Assembly (NCBI GenBank): GCA_921293015.1
Contig: OV121091.1
Coordinates: 27,636,839 to 27,700,838, forward strand
Length of the DNA: 64,000 bases
Source: Phorcus lineatus
Lineage: Eukaryota > Mollusca > Gastropoda > Trochida > Trochidae
Reading direction: 5' to 3'
Shown: one piece after another, positions 51,449-62,639 of the stretch
Layout: every line of letters starts with the position of its first letter
How positions within the stretch are numbered: position 1 is the first letter of the stretch
Notes under the pieces: model-generated
What the model was told of the DNA's origin: nothing
Database searches by the model: none
What the model saw: only the letters and a program-made list of their open reading frames with translations
Made by a program: the position numbers and the translations under genes

Positions 51449-53050
51449 TTAAAATAACGTATGAAGTGTATCTAGAGCAGCTTTCAGACTGCTTTCAGAT
51501 CCGTCTAAATATAATTGAGTATCGTCAGCATATCTTATATTCTTCATTATTTAGTTTAATGTCTTTCATATCTTTATTGTCTCTTATCATAATTCCAAGA
51601 ATTTCAGCCACAAAAATAAACAAATATGTCTACAGCCTTGCTCATTAGAAGAGAAAGAAGAAAGATGACCATTTTGAATTACACATGAAGATGCATTTAG
51701 CATTGGTATCTTTATCCATTTAATCATGTAGGTTCCAAAACCAATTTTTTTTAGAACTTTAATTATAAAATCATTAGAAACTGTATCAAAAGCTTTCTCA
51801 AAGTCAATAAGAATCAAAAGGCCTGGTTTATTTTATTTTTTCAGTTCAAACATGATATCATACATTAATCTAACATTATCACTAATGCACCTACCAGGTA
51901 TAAAACCTGTTTGATCCGAATGTATGAGCATATCTAAAGTCTTTTTCAGTCTGTTAGTAATACAAGAGCTTATAATGTTATACATGGTATTCAGAAGTGA
52001 AATAGGGCGCCAATTCTTCATAAATCTTCTATCTTTGTCGTGTTTTGGAATGCATGTTATTACACCTCTATTAATAGTAAAGGATAATTGATCTTTGTCA
52101 GAAACTTCCTGAACATATCTGAATACCCAAAACGTCAGGTCTTTCCAAAATCATTTGAAAAATTCAACAGGAAAGCCGTCCAAACCAGGGCTCTTATTAT
52201 TTTGCATGGTTTTAACTGTTTCAGAAAGTTCCTTCATATGTATGGGTTCATCAAGCTTATACGCAAAAGAGGTGTTAAGTGAAGGAGTATCAACGGTATT
52301 TAAAATTCCTTCTGTATCACAATCAATGTTATCAGCAGCATAAAGTTTATGATAAAATGTTTCTTGTTATTATATTCTTATTTGTCTACCTTTATCTTCT
52401 TCCTCTTTAATTTTTTCAAGTTCTGACATATCATATTTGGATAATCTAGAAAATGTATCTTCGTTGACATTTTGAAAGGTCTCCTTGATTTCATCCTCAA
52501 GAATTTGTATATCTTTTTCTAACCGACTAGTTTTTTCTGTTTTGATTTTTTTAAGCTATGATGCAAAAGAGATGGATTTTCCCCTGACTTTCATAAGAGA
52601 GATTTCCAAAAATAACTCAGCAGAAATATTTAGATTAAGTTTAAGGTCATCACTGTCCTTCGTGTTAGTATTTTCAGAAACATATTCTTCTTTAGTTTCC
52701 TCCAAACATTCTTTCACAAATCTGTTATAGTCTTTATTGTAAAGAAGAGAAGTGTTTAATTTCCAATATCCATTCACTCTTTCCCTACTGTGAACCTTTG
52801 AGAAAATTAATGAAATTGCTGAATGATCTGATCTGAAAATTAAAGTTTTATACAGTTAAATTAGATATATCTTCAGATACTAGAAAAAAGTCTAATCTGG
52901 CTTGTTGCATGGGATTTTTTTCCCACCAAGAATATTTTCTAACATTAGGGTTTCTTATTCTCCAAACATCTATCAAGTTATTTGACTCTATGTTTTCTAT
53001 TAAAATCTTTCTAGCTTTTGGTATAGATATTTCAATTTGTTATTGATGAT

Positions 53051-53519
53051 TTTGTTTTTGTCTCGTTTTACTTTTTTTTCACTCTTGATTCAGAATTATT
53101 CGAGGAATCAGTAAGGCTAACGTCAATCACTTTGGTACGCCAACAACTATTTCTTGACTTTCTATTTTATTTACCGGATTTGCATTGTAGAGTTTTGTTC
53201 TGTTGAAGATATGCAATGCACCTATACAATTGTAGCATCTTTTCTCATTGAACTTACTTAGTAATAATGTGTACACGTACTTCAGAGTACGTTCCCAACG
53301 ACAGAAGTATTTTTGGTAGTCGACATATCGATATTCATGCTTACACTTGCAAGAATGCTTAGTTAGATTTTCCATCTAAGGTTTCGCTTGTAAATTAAAT
53401 TCGTAACCTTCTTCATTTCACACCTGTCGTTAAACGGATTTTCTTAATGAAATATACATAACAGAAGCAGTATTTTCTGGATACTGCTTATAACCTTTTT
53501 TAAAATTACGACGGTTTCT
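53051..53519. other. Flank upstream of the LINE, nothing recognised
   Basis: An 82-codon Cys/Lys/Tyr-rich frame (53127-53375 minus) lies directly upstream of the truncated LINE and on the same strand. It does not resemble the missing endonuclease and I do not recognise it. Confidence 0.3.
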
Positions 53520-53620
53520 GAGCATTTGCTTAGGCCGTCATCCAACGTTATGAAGGGAGATACTTATACTCCGAAACGTCGTAATTTTCTTATAAAGATG
53601 TTGTTATCCTCGAAATGTTG
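53520..53620 (+). other. Possible 3' end of a Penelope-like element
   Basis: GGAGATACTTATACTCC can fold on itself and is followed directly by GAAACGTCG and AT-rich sequence. A hairpin followed by GAAACGTCG is a common feature of retroelement 3' ends of the Penelope-like type. No coding part is recognisable next to it. Confidence 0.25.
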
Positions 53621-56600
53621 CTGTTCTCAAAATTATCTGATATTTCTAAAAATGGTTGATTTTTGTCAAGTAACAGTGAATTCTAAATCATGATTTAATT
53701 CTGAATTTTTAAAATAATTAAATGGATTTCATATTTACTCTTGCATCTTACTTGTTCTAAGAGATGGGTTGTCTTATCGAAAAGAATAGTTTTTCATTTG
53801 AATTGTGTATGATGAGAATATAGTTCCAAATTTTGTAAGTGAACATAAGGGGAAATCTGACTACTGACTCAATATTATGTTAACATAAACACAACCGCTG
53901 CACGACCATTCAAAATATTGTGAAAGACAAACAAAACCGTCACAAATACAACGGTAGTATACTTTCTACACTAACATAAATGGCAACGATAATTTGTAAG
54001 CCATATTCCTGTGCTACGATGAATTAATGTTTCAACTAAACAGGGGTTGATAAACAAGTGTATCTCAAATCATGACTGATATCGAACTTTTCAATTTGTT
54101 AAATGTTTATATAAATAGATATAAACATGACTTCACCGAACTAAACATCCACCTCCTCAAGAGAAAAAAATTGTCCGTGTGTATGGTATAGAATAGCAAA
54201 ATGCTGAAATGTAGTCTCTGTTATCGAAACTGAAGATGTCTGTCCATCATTAAGCAGTGAAAGTCAATTACGATTATCTTTGGAGTATTAAACTGACAAC
54301 GATAAAAGCAAGCTATATGTTCACTGTCTTTTATTTTAAAATTTTTTTATTTAAAAAAATTATAAATAGATGTATAAAACACTGACTCTAACATACTTGA
54401 TACAAGTCTGAGAATTTACACCGCAACGTTGTAAACTAATAGCTGCCAAAGGAAAGTTAGTTGAATTGAGTGCTTCATGTAATATGATAGAGGCTAAAAT
54501 CGATTTTCTAAACCGTAGTTATTTTTAGGATTTATAAACGATCTTCCTACATGTGCATGACATGATTAATCATGATATTCGTACATGTACAAATGTAGTA
54601 GTATATGAACCCAAATGACAGTCGTTTATCCAGGACCAGGGACTACATTTTCTGTAATGCCCATTTGTTTAACAATGATCTGTCCCTTATGCAACTAGTG
54701 TTAACACGATCTCTTTCCAGGTTGATAAAAACATTACTAAACATATGCTGTTAGGATATGGTGACAGATTTGAAAAAATAATACAAAAAGGATGATTTGA
54801 TATAGGATTTCCTGCACAATTGAATAAAAACTTTATGTTAGTAGTAGGAGCAGTAGCACGTTCCTTCGATGAGCAAAGTTATCACCCAAAAAAATGTGTC
54901 AAGTTGCATAACAATTTTATTACTCAGCTGTTTTAAAATGAACCTTTCGTGGTCGTTTAATGTATGCGAAATTCCATCTTCCAGTCTCAAATGAATAAAG
55001 AGAGTTCACACAAAAATGGCAGCCGGTGGTACTTTGCTTGATACTTGATTATACTTGATTATCTCATCGACTTATGATGATCAGGCTGGGTTACCATATG
55101 ATTCACCCTCTGAAGATTTGTCATAAACTTATGGTAAATGGTGAACATTTTAAGAAATTAATGTTTCAACAAGGATGCTACGGTCCCTTCAAACGTACAG
55201 TTGCACGTTTGAAAACATTTTAATTTTAAAAATTTTACTCAATAAAATTAATATATGTTATTTCTAAATGTAACACGTAATGACTATTCAATTATACTTA
55301 GTCGTAGAAGAAGCAAAAACTACTGTCGGTAATGTTAGTGCAAATATCTTTCAGATCGGGAAATGGATTCGCGTATAGCTTAACCGAACATGTTACGCTC
55401 GTTGTAGTGTCTTTGAAAATATTGATTTAAAAAATACCTTGAAATTTGCAACAATTATTCTCGGTTTCGTGAGATTACTGGATTAACATAAAAAAAAACA
55501 TACTACTGCCCCTTGACAGCACTCTTGTCCTTTTTTAAAAAGAAAGAAAACTATCTTATGAAAGGACAATGTTTTACCAATCCCAAAAAAATATTTCTAA
55601 GCATGAGCTAAGATGAGTTTTAAAACTTACGTACCAAGTTCTAATTAAATATACGTACTTAGTACAAAATCCTAGCCATCTGCCCATCTGGTTTTTCTGA
55701 AAGTTACGTTGATTGACATGAATGTAACATACGAAGATTCTTTTTTTTCTCAAGCAATGAATACATCCAGCGATTTTCTTATATGTAAAATAGACCGTAT
55801 TCATTAAAGAATATCAGTTGGAAAGAAAATCTCAACACTGACTCAAAATACTCTATTGAAAGGTATGCAAGATCGTATCCGTGTACATCTCGGTATGTAA
55901 AATCCTGCCAAAGTCTATCATTACAACAGAGTTGATTTTGTTATTCTTTCCATAAATTTTAGTAAACAAATATTATTCTTTAATCTTTACATTCAATCTT
56001 TTATTCATCTTACGAATGGTAAATCACATCCCAAATGATGAATCAATCATTGATTGATCGATATTTTGCTTAAATTATTAATACTCAAAACATGTTGACA
56101 TTTTAAAATATCTACTTCATAATAATGGAGTTGTTCATCTGATTGACGCATTATTAGTAATAATATTAGTAATTAGTAATTCGATGAATGGTCTAAAATG
56201 GTCACGAACCAAACAAAATATTTGTTTAAATTGTACTTCAGCGATGGCAACAGAAAAACGTACTCTGCCCCAACTAATGTCTCTATCTTGTCAAATAATA
56301 CAATGACATAAACCTTTTTTTTATTGAAAGTTACCATATGTTTTATATGGCTCAAAGTAGATATTTTACGACGCTTCAATTTAACGTTCTAGACTCGTTT
56401 TGTTACCAAACTAATTTTCAAATAAATTTATTACAATGCAACATGATGTATCTTCATGCCATTCTGTAAGAGAATATTTAAAAAAACAACTTTTGTGACG
56501 CAAGTTCTGGTATGACAGGCAAGTTTACCCTTACTCAGAGCAAATGCGTATCTGAAGGAGCTAAGAATCCATATTTATGTTGTTTGGGTCATTAATGTCG

Positions 56601-56635
56601 CTCTATATAACTTGTGATATGTTATCAAGAAATAC
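53621..56635. other. Gene-free stretch, nothing recognised
   Basis: AT-rich with no frame beyond 76 codons and no recognised repeat. Confidence 0.4.
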
Positions 56636-56690
56636 TGGATCTAGGCGGATACAAATACGCTGATGTAGGAGGATGCGTAACAATCAATAT
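56636..56690 (+). repeat. Partial copy of the 984-1111 fold-back element
   Basis: GGCGGATACAAATACGCTGA followed by TGTAGGAGGATGC matches the right arm and outer flank of the element at 1072-1120 (GGCGGAGACAAATACGCTGA, TGTAGCACGATGC). The opposite arm is not visible here, so this copy is incomplete. Confidence 0.65.
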
Positions 56691-57418
56691 TGCTTTCCTC
56701 GGGTCTAAAAAAACCCAGGCAATTACCTTATCACCAGTCTATTATTGTGTTATATTTCCGAGATCGTAGTTAAATATTTCTGGTCGTTTTAAATCAATTT
56801 CATAATCTGATTCTGCTTCTTTATTACCTTTATCTGATCAGATAATAGGTACAAAATGAAAACGTTATTGGTACAGGTTGTGGATGTTGAACATGGTGAC
56901 AATAAAATAAGATTATAAGGAGGATGTACAATTACAATTTTGTCAAAAATTTCTTATTAAATTATTTCTCAATAAACTAGCCTTATATAAATATTTACCC
57001 AGGTAAACCTGAATATGTGCATATTTGTTACACACAGAATACATAAGTGTCGGTCGACAATGCACATTCCGAGGGACATGCATTATTTGTGCATTTGCAG
57101 TATGCTGTTCAACTTTTGCTAAGGACCATGGACTTTATTCTCTATATTATTATTCAGAATGCACAGAACATGATCATGTTCTTTTTACCTGGACTCATTT
57201 GACCATTTATCATATCTTATGAGAGATGGATTACACAATTCAGAGTTCACTGTCATTATACCTTAATAAACAACCGAGGAACAAACATGTTAATGCAGCT
57301 GAATGTAACAAAAGGTTAAAAGCGACGATTGTCGAGTCAACAACGTGTGGAGACGTAGACCTCACGCGTGGTACGGAGCTCTGGGGGATTTCTGGTGTTG
57401 TTTCGCAGTGATTGCTCT
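56691..57418. other. Gene-free stretch, nothing recognised
   Basis: Two adjacent frames of about 60 codons (57025-57222 and 57226-57411 plus) have no known motif. Confidence 0.4.
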
Positions 57419-57454
57419 AAAAGAAGAAGAAGAAGAAGAAAAAGAAGAAGAAAA
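57419..57454 (+). repeat. (AAG)n microsatellite
   Basis: About twelve AAG units with one interruption. The Arg/Lys-rich frame across it is an artefact. Confidence 0.9.
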
Positions 57455-57520
57455 CAACATCACCTGGCGTTGTTGTTGTTTCAATACCCCCAGCATTTCG
57501 TAAGTAGCGTAAGTTTGGAT

Positions 57521-57743
57521 AATACAGGATACTTGTTACTATTTTTATCAAACGAGTTAATGATTAAGTATAAAACGAGCGAAAGCGAGTTTGATACCAA
57601 AATCATTACCTAGTGTAATAAAATAGTATTAAATGGAAGGGAGTTTGGTATTCTGTTTATTACTAGACCTCGGCAATCAAGCATAATTGTCGAAAGTGTG
57701 ATGAAGGAAACATTTCTGCGACTTGGATGCCACTGTGACGTCA
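57521..57743 (-). repeat. Dispersed repeat E, copy 2 (inverted relative to copy 1)
   Basis: The reverse complement is collinear with 27969-28222. It starts at the TGACGTCA block (57736-57743) and passes through CCAAGTCGCAGAAATGTTTC, AATAAACAGAATACCAAACT, CATTTAATACTATTTTATTA, AACTCGCTTTCGCTCGTTTT and GATAAAAATAGTA, ending at GTATCCTGT. Its right-hand side is followed within about 100 bases by a piece of Tc1-like transposase. Confidence 0.7.
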
Positions 57744-57839
57744 AAACCACACACTATTGTGCCGTAGTACTGGAAGCTCTATTAACCTACAATGTAGTTT
57801 AATATTGCCGTATCAATATTACACGTTATTCAACGTTTT

Positions 57840-57925
57840 TATGACACTGTGGCTTACACCGAGTTCTTCACCATCTTCACGTTGTGTTGTTATCATTGCA
57901 ACATTCAAATTCCTCAGGACAGTTC
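57840..57925 (-). pseudogene. Short Tc1-like transposase fragment
   Basis: The minus strand encodes EDGEELGVSHSVI, and at the DNA level 57880-57840 matches 46441-46481 at 38 of 41 positions. It is therefore a second, much shorter piece of the same Tc1 family, from the helix-turn-helix region. The similarity stops on both sides. Confidence 0.7.
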
Positions 57926-58853
57926 TACAGTGGTCAGATGTCGCCTACGACGTCGTGTATTTACCATTTCGGCTAAATGAAAGTTCAGGCGTGTTTGCGA
58001 ACTTCTTCAGACTTGTAGCAAAAGGCCATACTATACAGATTTTTTATTTTTTTAAAGTTCATATGGTCAGTATATAAACAGTATATCGGTGTGCTCTAGT
58101 GCCTTAACGAACCGAGGATGAAAATAATAATATAAACGCCGTCGTTATACATCTTACAACTTCAATGAACTGTTTATTTCCGCATGAAGCTGAAGGTGGC
58201 AACTCCATGCACACGAATTATCGATGATTTGTGCCTTTGTATATTATACGATTAGAGCCAAAAATGGATTCCCAAATCATTTTTGTTACCATTGTTGTCT
58301 CGCAGTAATATGAAGTCAATGTAAAGAGTAAAGGTAAATTAATGAATTTGTATTTATATGTATTGTATTAAGTAATTATGCTCTTGTACTACCAGAGTGG
58401 TTTATGAGATTAATGAATTAGGTTGAATGTTTCATACAGTTTGAAATTTAGACGAAAGTTGTTTTTATAATTAGAGATTGATTGTGCCTTAATCCTTTAC
58501 TCCTACTTATTTTACTTACACAACAACTGTTTTGGTTTCAGGACCAAAATAATATAGGAATATATATTTGCTACAACTAAGACGCTCTACACAATATACT
58601 GTGTTTACACCTTTTGAAGAAGAGACACTTTTTGAAGAGAGAAGAGATTCCCATCAGAGCATATTCATTGAAAGTTTTTATTTCATCATTTATTCCACTG
58701 CGTATTTAGAGTGAAGTTAATTCAAACGTAAAAATGAATTCACAAAATTTTTTCGCAACTGTTTCATGTTTTTTTTATCGAATCACGAATTTTATATTAA
58801 GATGTAACTAATGCTTTTCTAAGAAATGATAAAAAATATCGTGAATTATTGCA
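57926..58853. other. Intergenic stretch downstream of the protease gene
   Basis: No coding or repeat signal recognised between the Tc1 fragment and the poly(A) signal of the protease gene. Confidence 0.4.
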
Positions 58854-58859
58854 TTTATT
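58854..58859 (-). terminator. Poly(A) signal AATAAA of the protease gene
   Basis: AATAAA on the minus strand begins 12 bases after the protease stop codon (58872-58874). If used, the 3' untranslated region would be only a few tens of bases. Confidence 0.6.
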
Positions 58860-58871
58860 GCGTAACACCAT

Positions 58872-59030
58872 CTACAAGCGCATGTTGGAGTGAATCCAGG
58901 GTAGGTAGGCCGAGACGCGGGTGTAGATGCCTGGGAAGCCTATCTCGCCACACTTGTACCCCCGGGACACAATCCCCGCCAGCACGTGCACCCCACCCGA
59001 CATGCACTGGTACGGGCCCCCAGAGTCACC
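58872..59030 (-). CDS. Trypsin-like serine protease, last coding exon (catalytic Ser)
   Basis: This exon encodes 52 residues and the stop. It starts [16 protein letters not shown], with the catalytic Ser195 in GDSGGP, continues [12 protein letters not shown] and [16 protein letters not shown], and ends HSNMRL. Chymotrypsin-numbered Gly216 and Gly226 are present, which leaves an open S1 pocket; Trp215 of the usual SWG is replaced by Arg. The 3' splice site is TTGCAG then GGTGAC (AG at 59031-59032), in phase 0 with the previous exon, so the join reads DSCQ-GDSGGP exactly as in S1A proteases. The final helix (YLPWIHSNM) is complete, so the C terminus is intact. It is part of a secreted-type peptidase of family S1A. 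Confidence 0.93.
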   Translation of the reverse strand, partial: GDSGGPYQCMSGGVHVLAGIVSRGYKCGEIGFPGIYTRVSAYLPWIHSNMRL

Positions 59031-60254
59031 CTGCAACCGTGATAGTAATTAATCTTGGTTCTGGTAATGCATGCTTCAAGCTATTTGAATGGAACTGTGA
59101 AAACATTACGATTTGTTTACATAACCACAAACATATTTCACTATTTTCTTTGGAATATATGAATGTCTGATTACAATAACGTATAGTACGTCAAAGGTCG
59201 CTACTCCAATATGTTCAGTTTGGTAATGAAAGCCGTTTTTGAATGCCACATTTGATGGTCCGCTTAGATCTATCTGGCTATAAACCAGTGAGTGCATGAC
59301 TGGTCACACGCCCTTTTTGTGACGTCGTAAACAGAATCATTGCCTCGTGATCTATACATCTATCGTAACAATATCACAGTAAAAAACAATATTTAACGAT
59401 TTTCAGAGAATGTTTTCCACTCAAGTAGATAAAACATTTCACGACGTAACACTGTTAAGCGTTTGGTGTAAAAAGAAATATCCACATCAATGGTAATTAA
59501 ACAATTATTTAAGGCGGTATTTCAGTTGAAATAATGATGCGCCACTTTGTACAGTCTGTTTATCACATCACACCCGCGCAAATTTTATGGCCCCTAGCCC
59601 AGGCGGGTTTTCACAGCCGATGATTACGCTGTCTTGATAAAAGGCTTATTAAAGGTGTATTGAAAATTATGAAAAATCTTTGAACGAAAATCAGGATGTG
59701 ATAAAGTCGAGGTTAGCGGTTGTTCAACCATAACCCTTCCATAAAATTCATCTCTGTCACATGGTGTTGGAAGTTAAAGCGCACAACAATTCACACTTAC
59801 AACACCTTAATATAATCATAAACAACGTTCAAGGAAAACGTATCAGTTCATGAAGTGACAACACTGAAAGCATTTATTTGCATATATAGGAATAAAATTA
59901 ATTAAAACTAGGAAAGGTAGTTAGATGATTAACATTCAATATTGGACAATGTAGAATTGATGCCAACTATACACAGCAATAAAATCATGTTCCATATGTT
60001 CTAGCCTCATGCCAACATTATAAAGCAAAGCTACAGTACCAAAAAAGGTAGCGGTTCTGTAAGTTCTTAATCATGGTACGATTCCAACAAGATACTATCT
60101 TCAGGGTCTAGGACCACCTTTTTGCGTGTCATATGATTCTTTGCGAATGAAAAGGGAGGAGTATCGATTGGAAAAATAAGCAACATTTTAAAAATGGTAT
60201 CATGTCTATAGAAGTGTTACCTTTAGTCAGCAGATCTGACATTCACCCACCCAC
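59031..60254 (-). other. Protease intron (GT-AG), between the Asp189 and Ser195 exons
   Basis: 1224 bases. Donor CTGTCAG then GTGGGT at 60254-60253, acceptor TTGCAG ending at 59031. It splits the coding sequence right before GDSGGP in phase 0. No recognisable element inside. Confidence 0.8.
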
Positions 60255-60406
60255 CTGACAGGAATCCTGCCCACCACTGCTGACACCTGCACAGAACATG
60301 TTAGACGTGATGACGTTGTTTATACCAGTTGCGTACGCTGTATTACAAGATGTGCGAGAGACAACGGGCAGATCGATCTTCTCGAGGTATCGCGTCCCAT
60401 TACCCT
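60255..60406 (-). CDS. Trypsin-like serine protease, internal exon (specificity Asp189)
   Basis: An exon of 152 bases: two bases completing a split Glu codon, then 50 codons starting [20 protein letters not shown] and including [16 protein letters not shown]. These are the LxxxxLPVVSxxxC and MFCAGxxxGGxDSCQ blocks of S1A proteases, with Cys168, Cys182 and Cys191 positions. The residue six before the catalytic Ser is Asp189, so cleavage after Lys or Arg is predicted. The 3' splice site is TTTCACAG then AGGGTAAT (AG at 60407-60408) and the 5' splice site is CAG then GTGGGT (60253-60254). The upstream phase (one base carried over) fits the exon at 62217-62485 only through the GC donor described there. 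Confidence 0.92.
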
Positions 60407-61621
60407 CTGTGAAACATATACGTGCAGCCTTTAGTTTCAGGTTTCTTGTATTCTCCAATATATTTATAATGGTTTTATTCAATCAAAAGATAGTCCCTTT
60501 TGTAACAAAATGTGAAAAAATAACAGCAAAATAATGATTTACTGTCTTTAATGCTAAAAGGCATCTTTAGACATTCGATTCTAAATTACTTGCAAAATAT
60601 GAATTCAAATTATATAGAAAAACCCCCACTTATATTCATAAATTATTAACTTTGAAAATATTCAAAAAGGAACGTTATTGAAAGTATGAATTCTTTTTGT
60701 TCTACATTGTAGAAGGCCGATTGTGATTCGAAATTCCGCAAGTTAATATGAACAAACAGTTAAAAGCTTTTCTATTCATTACTAAATTTACTATTAGAAA
60801 CTTACAAACGCAGTTTCACAGTTACAAGCATTGAACATGACAACCATGGTTATAATTATTGCGGTAACCTCGGTCGCTGTTTAAGCACAGTGGCATCTGG
60901 CTACATCTTAGAAATTGCCCATACCAACAATGTCGTAAGCATAATCGATACATAACTATTGTAATTTCTGATTTATTTCTCAATTTTAGGTCGAATTAAA
61001 AATGAAAGCATTGAAAGTTCGTTAAAAGTTCTTTTAATACAGTCTAGGTTCTCTTTACCAATATAAACACCGTAAATGCCATATGTGCACAGCTATTTGA
61101 TTTTTTCATTTGTATTAACTTCATCATCGCTTGTCGAGTGGGTGTATTTGGCAAATATATTTTCCAGAATAACATACACATTATTGGAAGCCTTCACATT
61201 CCTATGTTTCAAAACACTGTTACTAATCAACACCTCCTCTCCAATCAAGAATTGTGCCCTTGTGCCCGCCAAGTTTGACTTTTTAAAGGCTTTTCTTTTT
61301 GAGAATTGAGGGTTTTGCAAGCAAAGTTATCTAAGGTACCAGTTTCATTACTTATACCAGGTGCTTTCTAAAGATGGTTTACAAATGATGTATTCCAGGC
61401 TTAACATGATGAGTTTGTGAAAAAGGACTCTTATCGCTTGGTATAAATGAAGCGTTGTAAAATCGTTCCTACATGGTGATGTGTTAGAAAATAGACTCTT
61501 CTTCGAGTTCTCACCAAGGGTATTCACAGTTGTCACAAATTTAAATGTTACTATGAATCGATTAGCACGTGGTTCTGAACAAAGTCCAGTTGATCGCTAG
61601 CAGTGAAGTTCAGCAACGTTG

Positions 61622-61905
61622 ACCAAGGCTGGCCAGATGGGTGGGTTTACCGCGTCAATGCGTGATTAGCTGAGATCGAAGGGTGAATCCCTGCCCCACA
61701 ATGTGACACAAGTTAAGAGATTTGTGGTGTCAGCTTGGGCAAGATATTTTTTAATCAAAATGTTGCCCATCAGGAAATTGGGTGCCTGGTTAAAGGTTTT
61801 GTTGTTGCTGACCTTCTAGCGACGAAAACGTCAGCATGAGTTAGACAATGGTAATAATACTCTTTTAGCGCCTTGAGTAAGCACTAAATGGATGAATGAG
61901 ACCAA
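61622..61905 (+). repeat. SINE-like element with tRNA-related head (tentative)
   Basis: The left part (61622-61700) resembles a degenerate tRNA-derived promoter. GGCCAGATGGGTGGGTTTAC is followed 35 bases later by AAGGGTGAATCCCTGCCCC, like a T-arm/B-box. The right end (CTCTTTTAGCGCCTTGAGTA then AGCACTAAATGGATGAATGA, about 61861-61900) is the kind of conserved 3' end SINEs share with partner LINEs. It lies antisense in the first visible protease intron. The family is not identified. Confidence 0.4.
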
Positions 61906-62084
61906 TCTCATTAAAATGAAATTTAAAAGCTCCACTACATTACACGTGTAGATCTCCGTTACGCGAGCCATCAGGTTTGCCTCTGACATAATTCATAGGG
62001 CAAAGGTTAACCTGACGGCTTGAGTAAAGGAGCCTAGTGAGATCTATAATCTGCCTGAAGTAGTTCAGCATTATTAGATTTAAC

Positions 62085-62152
62085 TTTAATAAGATTGGAT
62101 GAGTGCGCTCTACAAATGGACATATTATTATTACTATCATTATTAGCATTAC
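62085..62152 (+). repeat. Possible LINE/SINE 3' tail with ATT repeats
   Basis: GGATGAGTGCGCTCTACAAA followed by TGGACATATTATTATTACTA and more ATT units resembles the widespread invertebrate retroposon end GCGCTxTACAAAT-x-x-(ATT)n. It is antisense in the protease intron and its upstream limit is unclear. Confidence 0.35.
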
Positions 62153-62216
62153 ATCCTTGTTCCTCTTATAAAATGCACCTTTACAAATTGAGATAATTTA
62201 ATTCCAAACAACTTGC

Positions 62217-62485
62217 CAAACTTGTTGTCCCCCCACCCTGTGACTGTACAAACAGTCCCAGGTGAGAGGTCAAGGGAGGGGGGAGGGAGACAGATAGCTC
62301 GGGTGTATGCAGTGCTGGTATTGACGGGTCGCTGCAGTTCCAGCAGGGCGATGTCGTTCTCCCCAGTATCGTCATTGTAGGAGTGGTGTGAGATGATGCG
62401 TCGGACTGTGTGGATCTGACTGCTGTACAACACGTAGTTGTCATTGAAACCAGCTGCTACTGTCCATCTGCTTGCTCTACTGTAG
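62217..62485 (-). CDS. Trypsin-like serine protease, first visible exon (catalytic Asp)
   Basis: An exon of 269 bases encoding 89 residues plus split codons at both ends. It reads YSRASRWTVAAGFNDN, then VRRIISHHSYND, GENDIALLELQRPV with the catalytic Asp102 in NDIALL, and GTVCTVTGWGDNKF with Cys136 and the GWG turn. It has one N-glycosylation-type site (NTS). The 3' splice site is TTTTCACGCCAG (AG at 62486-62487). The exon ends at 62217 before GCAAGT, a GC donor; joining gives [19 protein letters not shown] in frame. The three exons encode about 192 residues, so roughly the first 50 of a mature S1A domain (IVGG and the TAAHC His57) plus any signal peptide or extra domains are missing here. 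I found no such exon up to 64000. Confidence 0.92.
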
Positions 62486-62639
62486 CTGGCGTGAAAATAA
62501 TACATACATGCTGTGCATGATAGATAGGTTTTGGTAAAATCACTGTGCACAGGCTGATGACCGTACGATATTCTACAGTGACAGTACGATATTTTACGGT
62601 TTTCACAAGATGGCGGCAACCATTCACGCTATGATTTTT

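Larger units (their letters stand above)
49934..53050 (-). pseudogene. Tx1/L1-like LINE ORF2 (endonuclease end, reverse transcriptase, C-terminal tail), 5'-truncated and broken
   Basis: Read from right to left the minus strand follows LINE ORF2 order. The end of the AP endonuclease (SNNLIDVWRIRN, QQARLDFFLVSED) lies at about 52860-53050. A linker MNGYWKLNTSLLYNKDY lies at 52730-52777. The RT then runs NNKSPGLDGFPVEF (52160-52205), RRFMKNWRPISLLNTMYN (51980-52030), DQTGFIPGRCISDN (51880-51925), MILIDFEKAFDTVSNDF (51767-51817) and YADDTQLYLDG (YADD at 51521-51532). SGLKIDIEKTKAIWIGS opens the connector at about 51400-51445. A long C-terminal region follows, including WFSRGIHTI, with a Cys/His tail SFCESEPESLRHLFIKC at about 50215-50270 and a stop near 49934. 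It is inactive: a stop after PVEFF, loss of the PISPYLF part after QGC, a stop before MSGLK and several frameshifts. Most of the endonuclease and ORF1 are missing. Confidence 0.88.
60407..62216 (-). other. Protease intron with GC donor (GC-AG)
   Basis: 1810 bases. The donor is TTTG then GCAAGT (GC at 62216-62215) and the acceptor is TTTCACAG (AG at 60408-60407). No GT near the exon end gives the right phase: the two nearby GT sites (after GACAACAA and after GGCAA) leave two bases and shift the next exon out of frame. GCAAGT is the optimal GC-type donor. The intron contains SINE-like sequence. Confidence 0.75.

Noticed and set aside
53127-53375. 82-codon Cys/Lys/Tyr-rich minus frame next to the LINE
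   Set aside because: Considered as a 5' extension of the LINE, but it does not resemble endonuclease or ORF1 sequence.
62181-62444. 87-codon minus frame overlapping the protease exon
   Set aside because: Out-of-frame shadow of the serine protease exon at 62217-62485.
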